11,780 nucleotides of DNA, from contig JAUYHV010000192.1 in NCBI GenBank assembly GCA_030689845.1, positions 1 through 11,780 of the forward strand, written 5' to 3'. Under the pieces are notes generated by a model. It saw nothing but the letters and a program-made list of their open reading frames with translations, did not search any database and was not told where the DNA came from. The translations under genes were made by a program, and so were the position numbers. Each line of letters opens with the position of its first letter. Position 1 is the first letter of the stretch. Source of the stretch: Dehalococcoidia bacterium (GTDB lineage Bacteria > Chloroflexota > Dehalococcoidia > JACQUA01). Positions 5,263-11,560 of the stretch are shown piece by piece.

Positions 5263-5958
5263 TTATGTCCTTGTTTTAAACTCGTGGTACGTCCATACCT
5301 TGGCGTAGGGACTGACCTTCGGGTCCCGGGAACTCAGGTAGTCCAGTCTTTTCTGAACATCCCTGTCGCTCATGGGAATTATGTTCCCGAGGCGGTGAGC
5401 ATCCACCAGGAACCTGGCGCTTTCCTCCAGGTAATAGGTCATGTAATAAGCCTCCTCGATGCTGGCCCCGAGGGTAACCACCCCGTGACCCCGCATCAGG
5501 AGAGCCTTGGATGAACCCATTTTTTCCGCCATGCTTTTTCCCTCCTCCCCGGTGATAACCAGCTCCGCCGGATCATAAACGGGGATTTCCCGGCCGAAAG
5601 ACGCAGCCTGGATGGTGAGAGGCACAAACTTGATGCCGGCCACCGTCATCAAGATGGAATAGTAAGGATGAACATGGACCACGCACATGGCGTCCTCCCT
5701 GGTCCTGTGCAACTCCGTATGGATGATAGCTTCCATCGGAGGCTTGCCGTCTCCCCCCAGTTTATTCCCGTTAAAGTCCACACAAACGAGGTCTCCCGTG
5801 TCGAAATCGCCTTTTCCGCTGGGGCCTCCCCGCGAGATGTAGTAATAGTCCTTCCCCGGAATGCGAAGGCTTATATGGCCGAAGCTGTCTAAAAAACCTT
5901 CCTTATAAAGTATCCGGCTCATGACCATTAACTTGCTTTTCAATTCCGACTCTTCCAA
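5263..5958 (-). CDS. Class II aldolase/adducin-family protein (zinc aldolase or decarboxylase)
   Basis: I start this 231-residue protein at a TTG (5958) because GGGAGGGG lies seven bases ahead; a TTG further upstream (6006) has no such site. Zinc ligands are visible: His95 and His97 in VVHVHP, and His158 in RGHGV. Glu76 in PPMEA matches the family's catalytic or ligand Glu. Two phosphate-site features of fuculose-phosphate aldolase are altered: the GN-x-S turn is GHIS (residues 27-30), and the Ser-Ser before the Glu is Pro-Met. The substrate is therefore probably not a sugar phosphate. This variant pattern is seen among family members that act as decarboxylases or on non-phosphorylated acids. 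The gene leads an operon with the dehydrogenase at 4339-5208 and has its own promoter at 6061-6089. Confidence 0.85.
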   Translation of the reverse strand: MEESELKSKLMVMSRILYKEGFLDSFGHISLRIPGKDYYYISRGGPSGKGDFDTGDLVCVDFNGNKLGGDGKPPMEAIIHTELHRTREDAMCVVHVHPYYSILMTVAGIKFVPLTIQAASFGREIPVYDPAELVITGEEGKSMAEKMGSSKALLMRGHGVVTLGASIEEAYYMTYYLEESARFLVDAHRLGNIIPMSDRDVQKRLDYLSSRDPKVSPYAKVWTYHEFKTRT

Positions 5959-6060
5959 TTGTGTCCCCTCCCGATATAAGAGAATTATTTTACTTTTGAG
6001 CAGCAAACGAATTTTTCCCAGGCAGTATCACCATAGTCATTTCCCGCTGCTTGATGTGGT

Positions 6061-6089
6061 ATTATACAAAAGTAACGTATTGCTAACAA
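6061..6089 (-). promoter_or_regulatory. Sigma-A-type promoter for the aldolase-dehydrogenase operon
   Basis: On the minus strand TTGTTA (6089-6084) and a perfect TATAAT (6066-6061) are 17 bases apart. Transcription would start near 6054, about 97 bases before the TTG start at 5958. Confidence 0.7.
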
Positions 6090-6229
6090 TCTCCGGTTTC
6101 CGGCATAATGGAAGACCATCGTATTAAACGGCCCCCCCGCAGCAGACTTTGTAATACACTATACCAGAATAAGACCGCACAAAATTCGATACTGCGGCCA
6201 TCGCTTTCAAATAGCCCAATATCAATTTA

Positions 6230-6238
6230 TGTTATAAT
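6230..6238 (+). promoter_or_regulatory. Extended -10 promoter for the CNNM-type gene and ridA
   Basis: TGT followed by TATAAT (6233-6238) is a perfect extended -10. No clear -35 is seen at standard spacing. The start would be near 6245, leaving about 29 bases to the ATG at 6274, with AAGAGAG as a modest ribosome binding site. Confidence 0.6.
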
Positions 6239-6273
6239 AACCAGCGTGTTGTTGAAAATACAAGAGAGTTGTA

Positions 6274-7524
6274 ATGCACATAGCCACTAGCACCTATATA
6301 ATTTTATTTTTCTTTTTCTTATCTCTTTCTGCCTTTATAAGCGCCCTTGAAGTGGCATTTCTGGCCGTCCAAAAATCCAGGTTGAGGTATCTGGTGCAAT
6401 CCGGAGCCAGCAGGGCCCCGGAAGTAGAAAAAATATTACAGAAACCGGAAAGGTTCCTGGCCACCGTTCTTTTCAGTAACAATATCGTCCAGGCCGCCGC
6501 AGCGGCGGTGGGCACGATAGTGGCCGTAAACATGCTGGGCGAAGCCGCCGGCGTCATCGCAGCTACCATAGGGATTGCCTTAGCGACGTTACTCCTGGCC
6601 GAGGCAATCCCCAAGACCTTCGCCGCCCGTAATGCGGAACGACTCTCACTTTTGTTTGCCCGCCCTTTTCGCATACTCGAAAGTTCCCTGTTACCTGTTG
6701 TCTCCGCTATTAGCTGGCTTACCAACAAAGTTACAGGCAGCAGCCTGACGGCCAGCTACCAGGCAAGTGAAGACGAGATTCGCAGCATGATCGCGGCATG
6801 GAAAGCCGAGGGCTCCGTCGAACAGTCCGAAGCCGAGATGATGGAAAAAATATTCAACTTCGGCGACAGGTCTGTCCGCACGTTAATGACTCCCCGCACA
6901 GAGATAGTGTGGTTAGAGAACAACATCACTTTCGGGGAATTCCTGAAAACATATTCCGAACATCCTCACTCCCGGTTCCCGGTTTATGACGACAACGTGG
7001 AGAATGTAAAAGGGATGATTTCCATCAAAGACGTGCTGATGGCCCAGGCCAACGGGGATATCAATCCCGACACTTCCCTGGAAAATATTATCCGCCCGGT
7101 ATACTTTACCCCGGAAAACAAACCCATCGGTGAACTTTTTAACGAGATGCAGAGCCGCGGGATACAGATGGCAATAGTTGTAGATGAATACGGAGGTATC
7201 GACGGAATCGCCACGATACAGGAACTTGTAGAAGAGATTGTTGGTGAAATAAGCGATGAACTGGCTAAAGGGTCAGCAGATTACGAGACCATCGACGAAA
7301 AAACCTACCAGGTAGACGGAAGCATGCGCATCGACGAAGTTAACGAACGGCTCGGTCTCAAATTGCCGGAAGGCGAAGATTATGAAAGCGTCGCCGGCCT
7401 GATTCTTGTCCTCCTCGGCAGAATTCCCAAGGAAGGTGAACAGATACGCTACAGCGGGTTGAAGATGGCCATCACAGAAATGCGAAATCTAAAAATAGAA
7501 AAAGTGCTTATAAGCAAAGAATAA
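6274..7524 (+). CDS. CNNM/CorC-HlyC family membrane protein with CBS pair
   Basis: This 416-residue protein has the three-part UPF0053 plan. A DUF21/CNNM transmembrane domain spans about residues 1-155, with hydrophobic segments near 5-30, 62-87, 90-112 and 127-150 and conserved sites SNN (68-70) and AEAIPK (109-114). A CBS-domain pair covers about 200-325, beginning MTPRTEI (205-211) and including VVDEYGGIDGIAT (302-314). A CorC_HlyC transporter-associated domain follows at about 335-413. Related proteins take part in magnesium or cobalt export or magnesium resistance, and CBS domains often sense ATP-Mg; the older name hemolysin is misleading. Length is normal and no domain is missing. It is the first gene of a two-gene unit with a RidA-family gene 11 bases downstream. 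Confidence 0.92.
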   Translation: MHIATSTYIILFFFFLSLSAFISALEVAFLAVQKSRLRYLVQSGASRAPEVEKILQKPERFLATVLFSNNIVQAAAAAVGTIVAVNMLGEAAGVIAATIGIALATLLLAEAIPKTFAARNAERLSLLFARPFRILESSLLPVVSAISWLTNKVTGSSLTASYQASEDEIRSMIAAWKAEGSVEQSEAEMMEKIFNFGDRSVRTLMTPRTEIVWLENNITFGEFLKTYSEHPHSRFPVYDDNVENVKGMISIKDVLMAQANGDINPDTSLENIIRPVYFTPENKPIGELFNEMQSRGIQMAIVVDEYGGIDGIATIQELVEEIVGEISDELAKGSADYETIDEKTYQVDGSMRIDEVNERLGLKLPEGEDYESVAGLILVLLGRIPKEGEQIRYSGLKMAITEMRNLKIEKVLISKE

Positions 7525-7535
7525 AGAGGGCAACA

Positions 7536-7925
7536 ATGAAGAAGACGATCCTTCAACCGGACAATGTTTGTAAACCCATGGGAACTTACTCCCAGGGAGT
7601 TAAAGTAACAGGTAATACCACGATTTATGTCGCCGGGCAGACATCGGTTAACGCCAGGGGTGAAATAGTTGGAATCGGAGACATGAGAGCCCAGCTGCGG
7701 CAGGTCCATGAAAATATCAAGGCCGTCCTGGAATCGGCGGGCGCAACCTTCGACAACGTCGTCAAGACCACCGCCTTTGTCACCAATATGGAAGAATACC
7801 GCAAAGCCTCCGACATACGCCGCGAGTATCTCGGGGATTACTTCCCCCCCAGCACGGCGCTGGAAATCACCCGGCTGGCTATGAAGGAATTCCTGGTCGA
7901 AATAGAAGCCATAGCCGTTATCTGA
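7536..7925 (+). CDS. RidA/YjgF/UK114-family protein
   Basis: The 129-residue protein has the full RidA fold and hallmark stretches: PMGTYSQG (14-21), IYVAGQTSVNARGEIVG (30-46), FDNVVKTTAFV (72-82) and LVEIEAIAVI at the C-terminus (120-129). Classical RidA enzymes deaminate reactive imines and enamines such as 2-aminoacrylate, using a conserved Arg in the PARS segment. Here the matching segment is FPPSTALE (103-110), with Ser106 where the Arg should be. This protein therefore belongs to an Arg-lacking Rid subgroup, whose imine deaminase activity is doubtful and whose role is often unknown. GAGGG precedes the ATG, and the gene follows the CNNM-type gene by 11 bases, so the two are probably co-transcribed. 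No functional link between them is known to me. Confidence 0.9.
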   Translation: MKKTILQPDNVCKPMGTYSQGVKVTGNTTIYVAGQTSVNARGEIVGIGDMRAQLRQVHENIKAVLESAGATFDNVVKTTAFVTNMEEYRKASDIRREYLGDYFPPSTALEITRLAMKEFLVEIEAIAVI

Positions 7926-7940
7926 TATAAATCAGCTTTT
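7922..7940 (+). terminator. Weak terminator-like hairpin between convergent genes
   Basis: CTGAT-ATAA-ATCAG (7922-7935) followed by CTTTT overlaps the ridA-family stop codon. The 5-pair stem is weak. The position, in the 20 bases between convergent genes, is its main support. Confidence 0.25.
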
Positions 7941-7945
7941 GATAT

Positions 7946-9121
7946 CTAACTAAGCATCCCCAGGAATATACCGGCCACCACGGAGGTCGCAATCGCCCCG
8001 GCCATGTTTGGCCCCATGGCATGCATCAGCAGGAAATTCTTCGGGTTTGCCTCCTGTCCCAATTTTTGTACCACCCTTGCCGACATGGGAATGGCTGAGA
8101 CCCCGGCAGCGCCTATCATGGGGTTAATCTTGTCTTTCAGAAACAGGTTGATAAATTTGGCTGTCATCAAGCCCCCGGCCGTTGAAAAGGAAAAGGCCAC
8201 TACGGCCAGGCCGACAATAGCCAGGGTCTGGGGAGTGAGGAAGACGGAAGCAGGCATCAGGGACCCCACCGTTAATCCCAGGAGGAAAGTCAAAACATCT
8301 AAAAATACTCCTCCGGCGGCCTGGGCCAGACGGTCCGTGACACCACTTACCTTAAGAACATTACCGAACATGAACATCCCGATGAGGGGGATGGACTTGG
8401 GAACAAGTAAGGCAGCCACAAAAAACACCAGCACCGGGAAAAGTATCACTTCCAGCCTGGAGACCTGTCTGATCTGGGGTTTCATGTAAATGGCCCTTTC
8501 CTTTTTTGTGGTCAGCAGCCTGATTATGGGCGGCTGGATGATAGGCACCAGGGCCATGTAGGAATAGGCAACCAGGGTAACCGGGCCGAGCAACTGCGGC
8601 GCCAGGGCGGCTGTCAGGTATACTGTCGGTGGACCGTCGGAACCCCCTATAATTCCGATACTTGCAGCTTCATTTACCGTGAACATACCTGATAAATAGG
8701 CAATCAGGAACACCACGAAAACACCCAGTTGCGCCGTAGCCCCGAAGACAAAAGATATCGGCCTGGCTATGGTAGGAGTAAAATCGGTCAGGGCGCCCAG
8801 CCCCAGGAAAATAAGCAGCGGGATTATCTCCGAAGAAATCCCGTAGGTATAGAGGATGTTTAGCAGGCCGATTTTACCGTCAGCTACAGCTTGGATAAGT
8901 TCCCTCAGGGTTCCCACCGCGGCGGGACTGCCGTCGGCAGCATACTCCATCAGGCCGTTCAGGGGAAGGTTGACGATTAAAATGCCGAAGCCGATGGGTA
9001 CAAGCAGGATAGGCTCCATTTTCTTAACTATACCCAGGTAAAGCAGTACCCCGGCTATAACAAACATGGCAATGTTGCCCCAGGTCAGTATGCCGAATGC
9101 GGATTGATAAAGACCGAACAT
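7946..9121 (-). CDS. oadB: Sodium-pumping decarboxylase beta subunit (OadB/GcdB/MmdB family)
   Basis: The start is set at 9121, where AAAGGAT precedes the ATG. A longer frame to 9196 only overlaps the small upstream subunit gene. The 391-residue protein is highly hydrophobic, with about nine or more membrane segments. It contains the family signature SIGIIGGSDGPPTVY (154-168), whose Asp162 is the conserved sodium/proton site residue, and the C-terminal NPMIGAAGVSAIPMSARVVQ (333-352) and HAMGPN (367-372) motifs. The beta subunit couples decarboxylation of biotin-bound carboxyl groups to sodium export, generating a sodium gradient. It follows the small OadG-like gene by four bases. The catalytic carboxyltransferase and the biotin carrier are not in this window, so whether it serves oxaloacetate, methylmalonyl-CoA, glutaconyl-CoA or malonate cannot be told. 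Confidence 0.92.
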   Translation of the reverse strand: MFGLYQSAFGILTWGNIAMFVIAGVLLYLGIVKKMEPILLVPIGFGILIVNLPLNGLMEYAADGSPAAVGTLRELIQAVADGKIGLLNILYTYGISSEIIPLLIFLGLGALTDFTPTIARPISFVFGATAQLGVFVVFLIAYLSGMFTVNEAASIGIIGGSDGPPTVYLTAALAPQLLGPVTLVAYSYMALVPIIQPPIIRLLTTKKERAIYMKPQIRQVSRLEVILFPVLVFFVAALLVPKSIPLIGMFMFGNVLKVSGVTDRLAQAAGGVFLDVLTFLLGLTVGSLMPASVFLTPQTLAIVGLAVVAFSFSTAGGLMTAKFINLFLKDKINPMIGAAGVSAIPMSARVVQKLGQEANPKNFLLMHAMGPNMAGAIATSVVAGIFLGMLS

Positions 9122-9125
9122 CTGA

Positions 9126-9278
9126 TTATCCTTTAGCTGTATTTTGCTTACTTTTTGAACCGGTTTTCTGCACCACCAACCCCACAACCCACACAACCAT
9201 CAGCAGGATTACCAGGACAAGAATAGCCACCCCGAACCCGCCGCCGGCCACCCGGGCTACTAAATTCCAGTCAATCAT
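9126..9278 (-). CDS. oadG: Sodium-pumping decarboxylase small (gamma/OadG-like) subunit
   Basis: This 50-residue ORF begins MIDWNLVARVAGGG. It has one strong membrane segment at about residues 14-38, rich in Val, Leu and Ile, followed by a hydrophilic Lys/Ser/Gln tail ending QNTAKG. One N-terminal membrane helix with a charged tail is the OadG plan. This subunit stabilises the complex and in some enzymes binds zinc, but the usual His-rich tail is absent here. The stop at 9126 is four bases from the OadB start, and the OadB ribosome binding site lies within the end of this gene. Its own ribosome binding site is weak (TAAGAA). A 21-codon leader ORF with a strong site ends inside its first codons and may couple translation. 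The OadG name rests on size, topology and position rather than strong sequence motifs. Confidence 0.75.
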   Translation of the reverse strand: MIDWNLVARVAGGGFGVAILVLVILLMVVWVVGLVVQKTGSKSKQNTAKG

Positions 9279-9336
9279 TTTTTATTCTTACCACATAATA
9301 AAAAGGCCGGGCCGCCTTACTGGCTACCCGTCCCAT
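9271..9336 (-). CDS. Possible 21-aa leader peptide ahead of oadG
   Basis: On the minus strand an ATG at 9336 is preceded at 8-9 bases by AAGGAAGGA (about 9345-9353), better than the site of oadG itself. The frame runs 21 codons, starting MGRVASKAARPF and ending VVRIKND, and its TGA (9273-9271) lies just inside the oadG coding sequence, overlapping it by eight bases. The hairpin at 9308-9330 falls inside this ORF. It could be a coupling or attenuation leader. A chance ORF cannot be excluded. Confidence 0.35.
   Translation of the reverse strand: MGRVASKAARPFYYVVRIKND
9297..9330 (-). terminator. Terminator-like hairpin in the oadG leader
   Basis: On the minus strand CGGGTAGCC (9330-9322) and GGCGGCCCG (9316-9308) form a 9-position stem with one G-U pair and one mismatch around the loop AGTAA, followed by GCC and TTTTTA. 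It lies between the promoter at 9446-9474 and the oadG start, so it may be a conditional attenuator rather than an operon end. Confidence 0.45.
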
Positions 9337-9445
9337 TTTTATCTTCCTTCCTTTGAAATATGTCATGCGTAAAAAAAAGAATATCGAAGGCAGAATGGTT
9401 TTAAACTGACTTTTTTATTGCGGGACTTTTCTGAATTACGAAGTG

Positions 9446-9474
9446 ATTATACTACCACCCTTTTTTTTAAACAA
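9446..9474 (-). promoter_or_regulatory. Sigma-A-type promoter for oadG-oadB
   Basis: On the minus strand TTGTTT (9474-9469) lies exactly 17 bases from a perfect TATAAT (9451-9446). Transcription would start near 9439, about 160 bases before the oadG start. The leader would contain the strong AAGGAAGGA site, the 21-codon ORF and the hairpin. Confidence 0.6.
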
Positions 9475-9597
9475 GACAGATGAACGGGAAACTATTTGAA
9501 TCTGATGCCATAAACGGGACGCGTTTTCCGCACATTAAATACCGGAAAAATCAGTCAATATGAATTATCGAAAATACCGTTTTTCAGGAACAGCCAA

Positions 9598-9810
9598 CTA
9601 ATACGGCCTCGGTACGGGAAGTATTTCAGGAGCGACTTCTATGGCGGCCCTGGGACAATCTTCCTCGCAAAGAAAACACGTCTGGCAATCCGCCGGGTAA
9701 ACGATAACGGCTTTGTCCTCCCCGTCAAACCTGATTACGTCATCGGGACAGCTGTCCAGGCAGATGCCGCAGCTGTCGCAAAGTTCGCGGTCGATTCTTT
9801 TAATAGTCAC
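9598..9810 (-). CDS. 2[4Fe-4S] ferredoxin-type electron carrier subunit
   Basis: The 70-residue protein has two complete CX2CX2CX3CP motifs, with Cys at 11, 14, 17, 21 and at 42, 45, 48, 52, so it should bind two [4Fe-4S] clusters of the bacterial ferredoxin type. It starts with GTG (9810) behind AAGGGGG and overlaps the end of the preceding flavoprotein gene by 11 bases, pointing to translational coupling and a stable pair. This resembles AprB/AprA-like or fumarate-reductase-like flavoprotein/iron-sulfur couples, but it lacks the long C-terminal extension of true AprB. It probably passes electrons to or from the FAD subunit. A Pro-rich end (PVPRPY) is the only other feature. It is the last gene of its operon. 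Confidence 0.88.
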   Translation of the reverse strand: MTIKRIDRELCDSCGICLDSCPDDVIRFDGEDKAVIVYPADCQTCFLCEEDCPRAAIEVAPEILPVPRPY

Positions 9811-11539
9811 TGGCTGCCCCCTTTAAGGAATATTGCACCAAGTGAGGGATCCTCAGGCGGGCCGCCGGTTTGACAGGATATCTCTCCAGGGGTACTTCCT
9901 CCTTGCGTAACACGGCTTCCCCCCCGGGTCCCCGGACGGCGATTATCCATTTCAACCACTCGACATCATCCCGGAAGGGATAGTCCTCCCGGTAGTGAGT
10001 GTCCCTGCTTTCCGTCCTTAGTAATGAGGCTGTGAAAACCAGTTGCCCCAGCAGGACAAGGTTGGATATTTCCCTGGCCTTGACCAGTTCATGGACGTCT
10101 TTTGCTTTCAGCTTCCCCAGTTCCGCCGCCAGTTCGTCTAACCTTTCTGAGGCCTTTATCAGCCTGTCTTCCCGTTTGAAAAGGCTTACCGGGGCTGGAA
10201 TGGTTATCCGGTGAAACCGGGTAATAGCCTCGTCGGGGGTCATGTTTCCTCCGTCATTCAACGGGGCAAATATTGATTTCTCGATATCCGCCGTTTGCCC
10301 GTCGTCAGGCTCCTCCAGTTTCCCCCCGGAGGCATACTTCCCTGCTTCCTCACCCGCCCGGTACCCGGAAACATTGCAAAAAGCAAGATTGACTCCCCCC
10401 ACAGAGTAGGTACCGTGTACCAGGTTGCGGGCTGCGGAGCCGGCGGCAAAAAGCCCCCTGATAGAAGAGCGGCAGCCGGTATCCACCCTGATACCCCCCT
10501 GGCCGCTGGGACTCCCGACGGAGACAAGCGGGTTGATTTCCAGGGGATGCTCCCTGATATTGATACCGGCCCGTTCGAAGGGCTTCATCTGGGAGGACAG
10601 CAACTTTTTGGCAAGGTTCGCCTTCTCCTCGGTATACGAAGTCATGTCGAGGTAAACAGGCCCCCTGCCCTCGAAGTGCTCCTTGGCAAAGGACTGGCAA
10701 AGGGCGCCGACCCGGGCGCGGTTTTTCAGGCCGGGATCGTATTTTCCTACAAACTCCTCGTCAAGCCCGTTTATGAACCTGGCTCCCAGGCCCTGGAGCA
10801 GGCTGGAGCCGCCGCCGCAGTACTTACCCTCGAAATGGACTATCTTGGAGACGGAGCAGAACTCCATTCCCAGCAGCTCGGCTCCCGCCCTGAAGGCCAT
10901 GGCCGGGCCGTCTCCCGTCTGGTTATTAATATAAAAGGTTCTCAGCTTGGACTCTATAATGCCGGTAGTGATAACCACGGATTTAGCCCGGCAGATTACA
11001 AAATCTCCCTCCCTCGTATGGAAACCCGCTGCCCCGACAACCTTGCCGCCGGTGGGATATTTTCCGTCATCCGTAAGAAGTTCCACCATCATTATCCGGG
11101 GAATTACCCGCACACCCATTTCAACCACCTTTTTCTTCATGGCCTCCATGAGGCGGTGCCCGTTACACATTATCAGGCCGGTTCTCTTGTGCCCCCTGCC
11201 CGGTGTCGTGAGCAGCTTCCCCCGGTCGTCCCTTTCAAAAGGGACTCCCCAGCCTGCCATCTGCTCTATCCTCAGGGGCTGCTCCATGAGCACGTTCCTG
11301 ACCCATTCCTGGTTGCTGAGATACTCTCCGGCCTCTACGATTTCAGTCAACCAGGCATCGAATTCCCCGTCAGGAGGGGGCGCCAGCATGCTGTTGGTGA
11401 AGGTGCTGGCGCCGCTCCGGGCAACAACAGCTTTGTCTATCAGGGTTACTTTTTCCACAAAGTCCCTGGCGCGTATGGCCGCCCAGCAGCCTGCCAGACC
11501 TCCGCCTATTACAAGGACATCACATTGAATCTTTTGCAT
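9800..11539 (-). CDS. FAD-dependent oxidoreductase of the fumarate reductase/succinate dehydrogenase/AprA superfamily
   Basis: The 579-residue protein begins with the FAD motif VLVIGGGLAGCWAA (8-21; Gly12, Gly14, Gly17) and Asp35 at the end of the second strand. It carries TGDG (208-211), GIRVD (349-353), GLFAAG (362-367) and the closing FAD segment GGVNLAFCNVSGYRAGEEA (381-399). The C-terminal ESRDTHYREDYP (510-521) is typical of SdhA/FrdA/AprA. The His that covalently holds FAD in SdhA/FrdA (RSHT) is absent: the segment reads RSGAST (41-46), so FAD is probably non-covalent, as in AprA. It starts at 11539 with AAAAGG just ahead, 21 bases after a solute-binding protein gene, and overlaps the ferredoxin gene. 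The substrate is unknown; AprA, fumarate reductase and other acceptors remain possible. Confidence 0.88.
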   Translation of the reverse strand: MQKIQCDVLVIGGGLAGCWAAIRARDFVEKVTLIDKAVVARSGASTFTNSMLAPPPDGEFDAWLTEIVEAGEYLSNQEWVRNVLMEQPLRIEQMAGWGVPFERDDRGKLLTTPGRGHKRTGLIMCNGHRLMEAMKKKVVEMGVRVIPRIMMVELLTDDGKYPTGGKVVGAAGFHTREGDFVICRAKSVVITTGIIESKLRTFYINNQTGDGPAMAFRAGAELLGMEFCSVSKIVHFEGKYCGGGSSLLQGLGARFINGLDEEFVGKYDPGLKNRARVGALCQSFAKEHFEGRGPVYLDMTSYTEEKANLAKKLLSSQMKPFERAGINIREHPLEINPLVSVGSPSGQGGIRVDTGCRSSIRGLFAAGSAARNLVHGTYSVGGVNLAFCNVSGYRAGEEAGKYASGGKLEEPDDGQTADIEKSIFAPLNDGGNMTPDEAITRFHRITIPAPVSLFKREDRLIKASERLDELAAELGKLKAKDVHELVKAREISNLVLLGQLVFTASLLRTESRDTHYREDYPFRDDVEWLKWIIAVRGPGGEAVLRKEEVPLERYPVKPAARLRIPHLVQYSLKGAASDY

Positions 11540-11560
11540 CGTACCTTTTAACTTTAGATC

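Larger units (their letters stand above)
5959..6273. other. Divergent intergenic region between aldolase and CNNM-type gene
   Basis: This stretch of about 315 bases separates two genes transcribed away from each other. It carries the minus-strand promoter at 6061-6089, a leader of about 97 bases for the aldolase gene and, at the other end, an extended -10 element at 6230-6238. The aldolase leader can close a 6-pair stem, AGCAGC with GCTGCT (5999-6004 with 6046-6051). No further gene is evident. Confidence 0.55.

Noticed and set aside
6007..6290. Short plus-strand frames (for example 6108-6290) as small genes
   Set aside because: They lie across the promoter region, lack ribosome binding sites, and run into the start of the CNNM-type gene in another frame.
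8004..8489. 161-codon plus-strand frame opposite oadB
   Set aside because: Antisense shadow of a membrane protein gene; no membrane or domain signature of its own.
9122..9196. N-terminal extension of oadB to 9196
   Set aside because: It overlaps the oadG-like frame almost entirely. The ATG at 9121 has a proper ribosome binding site, and family members begin near this point.
10295..11551. Long plus-strand open frame (418 codons) opposite the flavoprotein gene
   Set aside because: It is the antisense shadow of a well-supported flavoprotein gene. It is rich in Pro, Gly, His and Arg, shows no domain motif, and has no ribosome binding site of note.
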